Shown piece by piece: positions 41,857 through 50,312 of a stretch of DNA of 64,000 nucleotides. The notes below the pieces were generated by a model. The model ran no database searches and was not told the DNA's origin. It saw only the letters and a list, made by a program, of their open reading frames with translations. Position 1 is the first letter of the stretch. Each line of letters starts with the position of its first letter. The stretch is from DASYPQ01 sp036006425 (GTDB lineage Bacteria; Planctomycetota; UBA1135; GCA-002686595), in NCBI GenBank assembly GCA_036006425.1, contig DASYPQ010000022.1, positions 124,001-188,000 on the forward strand, read 5' to 3'. A program made the position numbers and the translations under genes.

Positions 41857-42158
41857 GGCGTGAGGTCGGCTCGCTTCCCCTATATATAGCCGCCGTCGAC
41901 GAGCGTCGTCTCTCTCGCGCTCACACGAGACGGGAGCGCCCGAACGCGCGTCGCGCGCGCGGACGCCGCGCCAACGCCGAGGGCGCTCCTCGCGTAGGGC
42001 GGCTGCCGCCCCTCGGGCGGCAAGCTTGCCTCGAGTCCATCCGCGGGTTAACTAGTCCCCCCCATCCTCGGGCCGATCGGGCCCAGCGGACCGGTTCGCG
42101 GCAGGCGGACACGGGCCGCGCGTGCATCCCGGGCACGCCGCAGCGAGCTCCATTCCAG
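41857..42158. other. Intergenic region between divergent transporter genes
   Basis: 302 bp with no gene. A TATATATA run at 41881-41887 is rare in this GC-rich DNA and lies about 25 bp upstream of the minus-strand transporter start, so it may be its -10 region. At 42004-42022 TGCCGCCC-CTC-GGGCGGCA is a perfect 8-bp stem. A further CGTGC/GCACG pair lies at 42121-42137 just before the ABC operon start. A promoter for the ABC operon is expected here, but none was identified. Confidence 0.4.
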
Positions 42159-42881
42159 ATGATCGACATCAAGAACCTCTCGAAGAGCTTTGGTCCCTTC
42201 CGAGCGGTCGACAACATCTCCTTCTCGGTCCAGCGCGGCGAAGTCCTCGGGTTCCTCGGACCCAACGGCGCCGGCAAGTCGACCACGATGAAGATGATCA
42301 CGGGGTTCCTGACCCCGACGTCCGGTTCGGTCGCCGTCTGCGGTCACGACGTCGCCACGGCGCCGATCGCCGCGAAGCAGAAGCTCGGATACCTGCCCGA
42401 GGGAGCGCCGGCGTACCCGGACATGACCCCGGCGGCGTTCCTCGACTTCATCGCCGACGTCCGCGGGCTGTCGGGCGACGCGAAGCGGACGCGCCTCGCC
42501 GAAGTGATCGGACTCGTCCACCTCGAAGGCGTGCTCCACCAGCGCATCGAGACGCTCTCGAAGGGCTTCAAGCGCCGCGTCGGGCTCGCGCAGGCGATCA
42601 TCCACGATCCCGAGGTCCTCGTGCTCGACGAGCCGACCGACGGTCTCGATCCCAACCAGAAGCACGAGGTCCGCACGCTGATCCGCAGGATGTCGAAGGA
42701 CAAGGCGATCGTGCTCTCGACGCACATCCTCGAGGAGGTCGAAGCCGTGTGCACGCGCGCGATCATCATCGCGAGAGGTCGGATCCTGTTCGACGCGTCG
42801 CCGGCGGATCTGCAGAAGGAAGGGCCGCTCGACGAGGTCTTCCGGCGCATCACGACCGGCGAACGCGTGGCCGCGAGCTAG
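42159..42881 (+). CDS. ABC transporter ATP-binding protein (GldA-like)
   Basis: 240 residues from ATG 42159. Walker A GPNGAGKST near 37, Q-loop region LGYLPEGAP near 78, signature LSKGFKRRVGLAQAI near 131, Walker B VLVLDEPTDGLDP near 153, and the switch His in STHILEEVEA. It belongs to the ABC-2/GldA branch that energises export or surface remodelling. It is the first gene of a four-gene operon with the permease, GldG-like and DUF4340 proteins, in the same order as the gliding/secretion-associated ABC sets of Bacteroidetes and planctomycetes (recalled). Confidence 0.95.
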   Translation: MIDIKNLSKSFGPFRAVDNISFSVQRGEVLGFLGPNGAGKSTTMKMITGFLTPTSGSVAVCGHDVATAPIAAKQKLGYLPEGAPAYPDMTPAAFLDFIADVRGLSGDAKRTRLAEVIGLVHLEGVLHQRIETLSKGFKRRVGLAQAIIHDPEVLVLDEPTDGLDPNQKHEVRTLIRRMSKDKAIVLSTHILEEVEAVCTRAIIIARGRILFDASPADLQKEGPLDEVFRRITTGERVAAS

Positions 42882-42889
42882 GGGACGCC

Positions 42890-43624
42890 ATGAAGAACAC
42901 GCTCATCCTGTTCAAGCGCGAGCTGCGCGGATACTTCGCGACCCCCGTCGCGTACGTCTTCATCGTGATCTTCCTCATCCTGAACGGATGGGTCACGTTC
43001 TACCTCGGCCAGTTCTACGAGCAGGAGCGCGCCGACCTCCAGGTCTTCTTCAACTTCCATCCCTGGCTGTACCTCTTCCTGATCCCCGCGGTCTCGATGA
43101 GGCTCTGGGCCGAGGAACGGAAGACGGGAACGATCGAGCTCTTGATGACGCTGCCCGTGAGCATGGCGCAGACCGTGATCGCGAAGTTCGCAGCGGCCTG
43201 GGCGTTCACCGGCATCGCGCTCGTGCTCACGTTCCCGATGTGGATCACGGTGAACTACCTCGGCACGCCCGACAACGGCGTGATCCTGGCGAGCTACGTC
43301 GGCAGCTTCCTGATGGCCGGCGGGTATCTAGCGATCGGCGCGTGCATCTCCGCGCTGACGAAGAACCAGGTCGTCGCGTTCGTCGTCAGCCTGATGCTGT
43401 GCCTCGTCTTCATCCTCGCGGGCTTCCCGATGGTCCTCGACTTCATCAGCGGGTGGACCCCGCAACCGGTCGTCGACGCCGTGCGGTCGTTCAGCTTCCT
43501 GACTCACTTCAACTCGATCATGAAGGGTGTGATCGACGTCCGCGACTTCCTGTTCTTCGGATCGCTGATGGCGATGTGCCTGTTCGCGAACGCCGTGATC
43601 CTCGACCTCAAGAAGGCGGACTGA
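42890..43624 (+). CDS. ABC-2 type permease subunit (GldF-like)
   Basis: 244 residues from ATG 42890, 8 bp after the ATPase gene. Six membrane helices (IVIFLILNGWVTFYLG, WLYLFLIPAVSMRLWAEERKTGTIELLMTLP with the ABC-2 coupling loop, AWAFTGIALVLTFPMWITV, YVGSFLMAGGYLAIGACISAL, VAFVVSLMLCLVFILAGFPMV and SLMAMCLFANAVIL). This is the membrane channel partner of the preceding ATPase. Substrate unknown. Overall layout and helix placement are typical for the GldF/ABC-2 family. Confidence 0.93.
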   Translation: MKNTLILFKRELRGYFATPVAYVFIVIFLILNGWVTFYLGQFYEQERADLQVFFNFHPWLYLFLIPAVSMRLWAEERKTGTIELLMTLPVSMAQTVIAKFAAAWAFTGIALVLTFPMWITVNYLGTPDNGVILASYVGSFLMAGGYLAIGACISALTKNQVVAFVVSLMLCLVFILAGFPMVLDFISGWTPQPVVDAVRSFSFLTHFNSIMKGVIDVRDFLFFGSLMAMCLFANAVILDLKKAD

Positions 43625-43631
43625 GGCCCTC

Positions 43632-45572
43632 ATGAAGAAAGCGCTCCTCTCGACGACCGGGCTCCTGCTCGCCCTGCTCCTCTTCCTCGCCTTCAACATC
43701 CTCGCGGGCGCGGGATTGAAGTCGATGCGCGTCGACTTGACGCAGAACCGGCTGTACACGCTGTCGACGGGCACGTTGAACGTGCTGTCCGGTCTCAAGG
43801 ACCCGATCAAGCTGCGCCTGTACTTCTCGAAGAAGCTCGCGGCGGACGCGGGCGGCCTGACGGCGTACGCGCAACGCGTGCAGGAGCTCCTCGAGCAGTA
43901 CATCGCGCGCTCCCACGGCAATCTCTCGCTCGAGGTCGTCGATCCGGAGCCGTACAGCGAGGACGAGGACCGCGCCGCGGGATTCGGCCTGCAGGGCGTG
44001 CCGATCAGCGCGGGCGGCGAGATGCTGTACTTCGGCCTCGTCGGGACGAACTCGACGGACCAGGAAGAGACGATCCCCTTCATCCAGGAAACCAAGGAGG
44101 ACTCGCTCGAGTACGACGTGACGAAGCTCGTCTACACGCTCGCGAACCCGAAGAAGCGCGTGGTCGGCCTCCTCACGAAGCTGCCGCTCGAAGGCAATCC
44201 GATGGCGCGGTTCCAGAATCCCGACGCCGATTCGCAGGCGTGGGCGATCTCCGACGCGATGCGATCGCTCTTCGACGTGCGCACCGTCGCGCCGACCGCG
44301 GAGAAGATCGACGCCGACCTCGACGTCCTCATGCTGGTCCATCCGCAGGGCCTGTCGCAATCGACGTTGTACGCGATCGACCAGTACGTGCTCGGCGGCG
44401 GCAAGGTGCTCGCGTTCCTCGACCCGTACTGCGAATCGCAGCCCGTGCCGTCGGATCCGTCGAACCCGATGGCCGGCATGATGGCGAATCGCGCGTCGGA
44501 TCTCGGCCCGGTGCTCGCCGCCTGGGGCCTCGAGATGCCGGCCGACGACATCGCCGGCGACCGGGACAGCGCGATGCGCGTCGGCTACAACGGCGTGGCG
44601 GTCGACTACCTCCTCTATCTCGCGTTGCGCGGAGACCACGGAACGTTCAGCAAGGAGGACCTGACCACGAGCAAGCTCGAGCTCGTCAACATGGCGACCA
44701 GCGGCGTCCTCAAGAAGAAGGAAGGCGCGAGCACGACGATCGCCCCGATGATCCAGACCACGAAGGAAGCGATGGTCGTCCCGCGCTCGAAGATCATGTT
44801 CCGCGCGGATCCGAACGAGCTCCTCGCGAGCTTCGAGTCCGGGAACCAGGAGATGATGCTCGCCGCGCGCGTCAGCGGCCCGGCGAAGACGGCGTTCCCG
44901 GACGGGAAGCCGAAGGTCGAGAAGCAGACCGACCCGCCGGAGCCCGAGGCCCCCAAGAAGGACGAACCGACCGGGGACGCGCTCAAGGAGGCGAAGGAGA
45001 TCAACGTGATCGTCGTCGCGGACGCCGACGTGCTCGCGGACCGCTTCTGGACGAAGAGCCAGAACTTCTTCGGGCAGAAGATCCCGATCACGACTGCGAA
45101 CAACGCCGACTTCGTGATCAACGCGCTCGACAACCTGTCCGGCAGCAAGGACCTGATCAGCCTGCGCAGCCGCGGGCGCTTCAACCGCCCGTTCGACCGC
45201 GTCGTCGCGATCCGCCGCGATGCGGACAAGCAGTTCGGCGAGAAGGTGAAATCGCTCGAGGCGAAGCTGAAGGACGCCGACGCGCGGATGAACGAGCTCC
45301 AGGGCCAGAAGGAGAACCAGAGCAGCCTGATCCTGTCACCCGAGCAGCAGAAGGAATACGAGCGCTTCCGCGAGGAGCGCGACAAGACCCGCAAGGAGCT
45401 GCGCTCGATCAAGCACACGCGCGACAAGGACATCGATTCGCTCGGCACCAAGTTGAAGTTCGCCAACATCCTGCTGATCCCGATCCTTCTCGTCGGAGCT
45501 GCCACCGGACTCGCATTCGGACGCAATCGGCGCGCGAACAGCGCGAAGTCCCCCGTCGGACCGAGGACCTGA
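43632..45572 (+). CDS. GldG-like ABC-transporter auxiliary membrane protein
   Basis: 646 residues. An N-terminal helix (LLALLLFLAFNILAGAG) and a C-terminal helix (ANILLIPILLVGAATGLAFG) bracket a large extracytoplasmic domain. The start VDLTQNRLYTLSTGT and the strands IKLRLYFSKKL and VDPEPYSEDEDRA are typical of the GldG/ABC_transp_aux family. A charged Lys/Glu-rich linker (about 430-460) and a coiled coil (about 535-600) precede the last helix. It follows the permease by 7 bp. Such proteins form part of the exporter and probably contact substrate or partner on the outer face. Confidence 0.88.
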   Translation: MKKALLSTTGLLLALLLFLAFNILAGAGLKSMRVDLTQNRLYTLSTGTLNVLSGLKDPIKLRLYFSKKLAADAGGLTAYAQRVQELLEQYIARSHGNLSLEVVDPEPYSEDEDRAAGFGLQGVPISAGGEMLYFGLVGTNSTDQEETIPFIQETKEDSLEYDVTKLVYTLANPKKRVVGLLTKLPLEGNPMARFQNPDADSQAWAISDAMRSLFDVRTVAPTAEKIDADLDVLMLVHPQGLSQSTLYAIDQYVLGGGKVLAFLDPYCESQPVPSDPSNPMAGMMANRASDLGPVLAAWGLEMPADDIAGDRDSAMRVGYNGVAVDYLLYLALRGDHGTFSKEDLTTSKLELVNMATSGVLKKKEGASTTIAPMIQTTKEAMVVPRSKIMFRADPNELLASFESGNQEMMLAARVSGPAKTAFPDGKPKVEKQTDPPEPEAPKKDEPTGDALKEAKEINVIVVADADVLADRFWTKSQNFFGQKIPITTANNADFVINALDNLSGSKDLISLRSRGRFNRPFDRVVAIRRDADKQFGEKVKSLEAKLKDADARMNELQGQKENQSSLILSPEQQKEYERFREERDKTRKELRSIKHTRDKDIDSLGTKLKFANILLIPILLVGAATGLAFGRNRRANSAKSPVGPRT

Positions 45573-45575
45573 GTC

Positions 45576-46838
45576 ATGAACACCCGCTCTCTCGCCTACC
45601 TCGCCGGCGCGACCGTGCTGGTCGCGGCGGTGGCCGCGATCACGCTCAAGCGCGGTGAAGTCGCCGTGCGTGCGACGCCCGCGGGCGGGAAGCTCTTTCC
45701 GAACCTCTCCGCCTCGATCAACGACGTCGCCACGATCGAGCTCAAGCGCAAGGACGGCGTGACGACGCTCCAGCGCACGGGCGATGCGTGGGGACTGGCC
45801 GAAAAGAGCGGCTTCCCCGTCGAGATGGCATCCGTGCGCAAGACGCTCATCGGCTTCTCCGAGCTCACCGCGACCGAGCCCAAGACCGAGGATCCCGGGC
45901 TCTACTCGAAGCTGGGCGTCGACGATCCCGGCAAGGAAGGCGCGACGTCGACGCTCGTGACGCTGAAGGACGCCGCCGGGAAGCCGCTGGCTTCGCTGAT
46001 CGTCGGCAAGGATCACGCGAGCAAGAGCTTCTCGGGTCCGCACCAGGCCTACGTGCGCAAGCCCGACGAAACGCGCTCCTGGCTCGCGAGCGGCGATCTC
46101 GATCTCAAGGAGAAGAGCGCGGACTGGCTCGACAAGAAGATCCTCGAGGTGAAGCGCGAGCGCATCCGCGCCGCGGAGATCCGTCGCGCCGACGGCGAAG
46201 CTCTCGTCGTCGACCGCGAGAAGCCCGAAACGAAGGACTTCACGCTGCACGACATCCCGGAAGGGAAGGAGCTCGCCTATCCCGCCGCCCCGACTTCGAT
46301 CGCCGACGCGCTCGGCTACTTGAACCTTGAGGACGTCGTCCCGGCGACCGAAGTCGACATGAAGGAGGGCGCCACGAGCACGGCGAAGTTCTCCTGTTTC
46401 GACGGCCTCACGATCACCGTGACCACGAAGGAAGCCGGCGAGAAGACCTACGCGCGGTTCGAAGCGTCCTACGAGAAGCCGCCCGAGTCGACCGGACCCC
46501 CGGCTCCGCCGGAGGAACCGAAGCCCGAGGACCCCGAGAGGAAGGACGCCGCCGCCAGCGCGAAGCCGAAGTCGGCGGAGGAAGTCCAGAAGGAAGCGGC
46601 CGACCTCAACGCGCGCCTCTCGAAGTGGGTCTACCAGATCCCGAGCTACAACAAGGCGAGCTTCGAGAAGAAGAAGACCGAGCTCCTCAAGGACAAGACT
46701 GCGCCCGGGGCGGACGGGTCCACGACTGCACCCGGAGAGCAACCCACCGAGGGCGAGTCGATTCCGCCGCCGGCACCGGAGGAGAAGCCGGACGACGGGT
46801 CGAAGCCCCCGCCGCCGGAATCGAAGCCGCCGCACTGA
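45576..46838 (+). CDS. DUF4340 protein of the ABC operon
   Basis: 420 residues. N-terminal signal anchor (LAYLAGATVLVAAVAAITL), then beta-rich repeats of the DUF4340 type (INDVATIELKRKDGVTTLQRTGDAWGLAEK, LTATEPKTEDPGLYSKLGVDDPG, and HQAYVRKPDETRSWLASGDLDL). The last ~100 residues are Pro/Glu/Lys-rich with a short helical segment (LNARLSKWVYQIPSYNKASF). DUF4340 proteins are repeatedly found after GldG-like genes. It is the last gene of the operon, 3 bp from the previous stop. Function unknown; presumably extracytoplasmic. Confidence 0.88.
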   Translation: MNTRSLAYLAGATVLVAAVAAITLKRGEVAVRATPAGGKLFPNLSASINDVATIELKRKDGVTTLQRTGDAWGLAEKSGFPVEMASVRKTLIGFSELTATEPKTEDPGLYSKLGVDDPGKEGATSTLVTLKDAAGKPLASLIVGKDHASKSFSGPHQAYVRKPDETRSWLASGDLDLKEKSADWLDKKILEVKRERIRAAEIRRADGEALVVDREKPETKDFTLHDIPEGKELAYPAAPTSIADALGYLNLEDVVPATEVDMKEGATSTAKFSCFDGLTITVTTKEAGEKTYARFEASYEKPPESTGPPAPPEEPKPEDPERKDAAASAKPKSAEEVQKEAADLNARLSKWVYQIPSYNKASFEKKKTELLKDKTAPGADGSTTAPGEQPTEGESIPPPAPEEKPDDGSKPPPPESKPPH

Positions 46839-46850
46839 GCGGCGGATCCG

Positions 46851-47576
46851 TCAAGGCGCGCCTTCCGCGCGTCGCGCGCCGGGCTTCTCCAGCTCCTTCT
46901 TGAAGATCAGGAGGTGGTTGAAGCCGCGCAGGAAGAAGTTCTGCTCGGCGGCCGCACGGTGGAAGCTCGGCTTCTCGAGCTTTCGGTTGCCGCGCACGAC
47001 GACGACGTGGTCGACCGGACGGAACCGTCGCGCGAGCATCGCGTAGAACGCCGATCCGATGCCGACGAAGCCGCGCTTCTTCTTGAAGCTGTCGCTGCAG
47101 TACACCGCCATGTAGCGCCGGTCGCGCAGAACGCGGTCCGTTTCCTCGAAGACGCGTTCCATCGCATCGAAGTACTCGGAGCCGAACGCATCGAGCTCGC
47201 CGATGCATTCCTCGCCGCCCGAGTACTCGAGGTGCGTCGAGTACGGCGGGTCCATGAACACGAAATCGGCCTTCCCCGGCTCGAGCGGCAGCTTGCGCGC
47301 ATCGGCCCGGAAGACGTCCGGCCGCTGGGGCTGGAGGTCGTACCCGAGCGCGCGGCGCTCCAGACTCCGCGCGACGTCGATCGTCGTGCCCCCTCCGCAG
47401 AACGGATCGACGACGAGATCACCCTCGCGCGTGTACCGCTCGAGGAGGTTCCAGATCACCCACGCCGGGGTCGCACCGGGGTAGCCCGGGATCCCCATCG
47501 GTCGATCGCCGTACTGCGCCGACGGGTGGTACCAGAGCGTCGTCGTCTGGAGCTTGGGCTTCGACCGGGCTTCCAT
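46851..47576 (-). CDS. DNA (N4/N6-type) methyltransferase
   Basis: 241 residues. SAM-binding motif I LVVDPFCGGGTT near 55 and catalytic motif IV MDPPYSTHLEYS near 108 identify an amino-methyltransferase (DPPY class) acting on exocyclic amines of adenine or cytosine, with a circular permutation-like order typical of the beta class (motif I before IV here). No restriction enzyme gene is next to it, so it is either an orphan regulatory methyltransferase or a tRNA/DNA enzyme of unknown target. The C-terminal tail (EKPGARRAEGAP) is non-conserved. It converges with the DUF4340 gene with a 12-bp gap. Confidence 0.82.
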   Translation of the reverse strand: MEARSKPKLQTTTLWYHPSAQYGDRPMGIPGYPGATPAWVIWNLLERYTREGDLVVDPFCGGGTTIDVARSLERRALGYDLQPQRPDVFRADARKLPLEPGKADFVFMDPPYSTHLEYSGGEECIGELDAFGSEYFDAMERVFEETDRVLRDRRYMAVYCSDSFKKKRGFVGIGSAFYAMLARRFRPVDHVVVVRGNRKLEKPSFHRAAAEQNFFLRGFNHLLIFKKELEKPGARRAEGAP

Positions 47577-47628
47577 GCGCAGCGCGGGAGTCTACGCGGG
47601 CTCGCGCGGAAGCGGACGGCGCGCCGAG

Positions 47629-48012
47629 CTAGTGCTCGGTGCTCGTGCCCGCGGAGCGACCGACCGGTCCCTGCGCGCGCTCGTCCAGCTCGGGCACCCA
47701 CTGCGTGGGCGCCGGCACGGACGTCGACTCCGGATCGCGCGGAGTCGCTTCGATCCAGAGGCTGCCCGTCGCACCCTGCAGCGGCGCCGCAGCCGACGGG
47801 TCCCGCGCGGTCGGATGGTCGGGGGCGATCCGCTCGCCGCGCGTGCACTCTTCGATGCACGGGGCATCCTGCCGCAGCGAACGTTCGGGAAGGTGCCGGC
47901 TGTCGAGGAACTCGTGCACGCTGATCCCGACACCGGAGAGAAGCATCGCGACGAGGAGCGCGAGACTCTTCACCGAGATCGATCGGGGTGTGGGGTCGAG
48001 GGCCGAGCGCAC
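47629..48012 (-). CDS. Small single-pass membrane protein, unknown
   Basis: 127 residues from GTG 48012, preceded by TAGGAAA at a suitable distance. One membrane helix (SLALLVAMLLSGVGISV, about 16-32) and then an acidic, Pro-rich outside region with two Cys (APCIEECTRG) near 52. No recognised family. The long unrelated frames on the other strand make this call only moderate; the ribosome site and the helix argue for a real gene. Confidence 0.45.
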   Translation of the reverse strand: MRSALDPTPRSISVKSLALLVAMLLSGVGISVHEFLDSRHLPERSLRQDAPCIEECTRGERIAPDHPTARDPSAAAPLQGATGSLWIEATPRDPESTSVPAPTQWVPELDERAQGPVGRSAGTSTEH

Positions 48013-48081
48013 GAGCCGTTTCCTAGGCGCGAACTACGCGCTGGATACGCTCATATTCCCCGGGACCGGCGTCCAGGGCAA

Positions 48082-48116
48082 GGGCTGCACCGAAACGGGT
48101 CAGGCCCGTGCAGCCC
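48082..48116 (-). terminator. Stem-loop overlapping the end of ino1
   Basis: GGGCTGCAC at 48082-48090 pairs perfectly with GTGCAGCCC at 48108-48116; an inner CGGG/CCCG can extend it. The ino1 stop codon (48100-48102) sits inside the hairpin. It probably terminates the minus-strand ino1 cluster. No long T-run follows. Confidence 0.45.
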
Positions 48117-49347
48117 GGGGGTCGGCGGCGGCGGCCAGGTGGCGCTCGGCGTAGTCCAGCAGACCCTGGAACTGGGCCCTGAAGTCGTGCGTCCCCCCGG
48201 CGATCGGCGCCTTGAAGAAGCTGGCGGTGTGCGCCATCTCGCCGGACTCCCCCATCCGCGCCGCGAACTCCGCGCACCGGACCAGGTCGAGGACGAGGGG
48301 GGCCGCGAGAGCCGAGTCGCTGCCCGACCACGTGAACTGGAGGGTCATCCGGGCGCCGAGGAATCCCTCGAAGTGCACGAAGTCCCACGCGGTCTTCCAG
48401 TCCTTGAGGGACGGGACGAAATCGATCCCGACGCGCGTGTGGACGTTCTGGTCCTGGAGGAGCGACCGCAGCGCCTCGTCCTTGTTGCGCAGCTTCGCCT
48501 CGCGGTGCGCGCCGTCGTTCAGGACCTCTCCGTCGCGGTTCCCGAGCATGTTGTAGCCCTGCCACGTGAGCACGCGCAGGTTACGCGCGGTGAACATCGG
48601 CGCGAGCACCGTCTTCACGAGGGTTTCGCCGGTCTTCCCGTCGTTCCCGCAGTGCGGGAGCTTCTTGCGCTTCGCGAGCTCGCGCAAGGCCGGCACGGAC
48701 GCCCCGAGGCTCGGGGTGAAATTGACGTACGGGCACGCGCTCGCGAGCGCCGCGTACGCGTAGAGCAGCGAAGCCGGTTGCGCCCGTCCCTGGTCCAGCG
48801 CCTCGTCGAATCGCTCGAGGCTCGCCCACTCGCGCTGCTCCGGACGCACGGCCTCGGTGCTCGCGAGATTCACCACGACGAGGGCGTCGAGGCGCTCCTG
48901 CGCGCGGAACTCCGCGAGATCGGCGGTGATGCTGGCGATCTGCTCGCGCGGCGGCGCCGAGCCGAGCCGGAGGGCCGCGCCCTCGATGCCGGCGGAGTCG
49001 CGGTCCTTGGCGTCGATGGCGCCGGTCCGGATCCGCGCGGACATCGCGCCGACTTCGGCGCGCGTCCGGTCGACGAGGTCCGCCCGCAAGATGCCTTCGC
49101 GGACGAGCTCGGCGCCCGATGCGTGCAGATCGCGCTCGCACACGTCGTGTCCGCCGACCACGAACGTGTCGAGCGGAGCGAGAGGCAAGCGAGCGAACGG
49201 CTCGCGTTCCGTGCACAGCCCGACCGGCTCGAGCAGCTTCGCCCGCAGCCCCGCCAGACCGTACGCGACGCACGTGGAGATCGATCCGCGGGCGCCGATC
49301 AGCCAGACGCCCACGCGCCGCGGGGCCTTCACCGAAGCGGAACTCAT
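48100..49347 (-). CDS. ino1: Inositol-3-phosphate synthase
   Basis: 415 residues from ATG 49347, overlapping the upstream stop as ATGA. Ino1 converts glucose 6-phosphate to 1D-myo-inositol 3-phosphate with NAD. Motifs: NAD-binding GVWLIGARGSIST at the N-terminus, the VNLASTEA strand near 195, NFTPSLGASVPALRELA near 245, the active-site Lys/Thr loop CGNDGKTGETLVKT near 265, and GYNMLGNRDGEVLND near 295. Length fits the bacterial/archaeal class. It implies inositol lipids or other inositol compounds; no other inositol-lipid gene is in the window. Confidence 0.95.
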   Translation of the reverse strand: MSSASVKAPRRVGVWLIGARGSISTCVAYGLAGLRAKLLEPVGLCTEREPFARLPLAPLDTFVVGGHDVCERDLHASGAELVREGILRADLVDRTRAEVGAMSARIRTGAIDAKDRDSAGIEGAALRLGSAPPREQIASITADLAEFRAQERLDALVVVNLASTEAVRPEQREWASLERFDEALDQGRAQPASLLYAYAALASACPYVNFTPSLGASVPALRELAKRKKLPHCGNDGKTGETLVKTVLAPMFTARNLRVLTWQGYNMLGNRDGEVLNDGAHREAKLRNKDEALRSLLQDQNVHTRVGIDFVPSLKDWKTAWDFVHFEGFLGARMTLQFTWSGSDSALAAPLVLDLVRCAEFAARMGESGEMAHTASFFKAPIAGGTHDFRAQFQGLLDYAERHLAAAADPRAARA

Positions 49348-50312
49348 CGATTTCGGCCGTCGCCGGCGTTGCGCCGGGCTTCGATCCAGCGCTCGACGAC
49401 CGCGTCGTAGCGCTGCGGCCACCAGCGGGAGCCGACGACTCCGCGCTCGCCTTCGGACGCGGCATCGTTGCCCGGAGCTGCCGGGTGGCGGGAAGGATTC
49501 ACGGGGGGCATCGCTGCGTCCGGATCGCGCACGGTGCGAGCACCCGGACCCGCCATTGTGCCGTCCGATGCGCCCGGCGTCACGGCCGCACCGGCGGCGG
49601 CGCGTCGCAACTCCTCGAGCTGCGACGCGAGGTCGAGCTCGCGCGCCCCGCGTTCCTCGGCCGACTGCGCCGACGGCGCGCGCAGCTCGTCGGCTCGCGC
49701 CGCCAGCGCGCGGAGCCGATCGACGAGCTCCGCGGGCAGACCCGGCGTCACCGCGAGACGTGTCGCTTCCGACGCGAGATCCGCCGCGTCGTCGGATCGG
49801 ACCGTTCCGCCTGGCGCGGCCGGCGCGCCGCGTCCGTCGACACGCGCGCTCTCCTGCGCGTCCGTCGCGAGATTCCAGAACGTCAAGGCGACGAACGGGG
49901 CGACGAGCAGCATCGCGGACGATCGCGCCGCATGGCGCGCGAACGCCGCCCGGGAGAGGCTCGGCGCGATGCGCGCCGACAGAGCGACGGCGAGCGCGGA
50001 GGAGGACGGATTCGCTTCCGTCTCGAGCGCCGTCAACACGCCGCCGGAAAGTCGGAACTGCCCGTCCATCCGTCTGGCGACGGAGTCCGCCCGCGGACGC
50101 CGCTCGATCGCCCACGAGCATGCCGTCAGGAGCGCCGTGACCGCGGCGGCTGCCGCTGCCTGCCGCTCGCCCACTGCCGTTCCGCCGGCGACCGCGGCTG
50201 CGAGCGTGACGAGGGCCGCGGAGGCGCCGAGCACGAGACTCTCCGCGGCCGTCAGCGCGAGCTGGGTGCGGAGCGCCGAGCGCACGATCGAACTAACGGT
50301 CCCGGGCACCAT
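49344..50312 (-). CDS. Membrane protein, DUF4175-like start, unknown
   Basis: 322 residues from ATG 50312, overlapping ino1 by 4 bp and the YdjY gene by 20 bp. Two N-terminal helices (LVLGASAALVTLAAAVAGG, AAAAAAVTALLTACSWAI) and a third at about 130-150 (AMLLVAPFVALTFW) are followed by an Ala/Arg-rich soluble part with helical heptads and a final SRWWPQRYDAVVERWIEARR. It resembles the N-terminal part of DUF4175-type proteins often encoded near aerotolerance-like clusters, but the match is by eye only. Function unknown. The gene is embedded in a tightly overlapping cluster. Confidence 0.65.
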   Translation of the reverse strand: MVPGTVSSIVRSALRTQLALTAAESLVLGASAALVTLAAAVAGGTAVGERQAAAAAAVTALLTACSWAIERRPRADSVARRMDGQFRLSGGVLTALETEANPSSSALAVALSARIAPSLSRAAFARHAARSSAMLLVAPFVALTFWNLATDAQESARVDGRGAPAAPGGTVRSDDAADLASEATRLAVTPGLPAELVDRLRALAARADELRAPSAQSAEERGARELDLASQLEELRRAAAGAAVTPGASDGTMAGPGARTVRDPDAAMPPVNPSRHPAAPGNDAASEGERGVVGSRWWPQRYDAVVERWIEARRNAGDGRNR

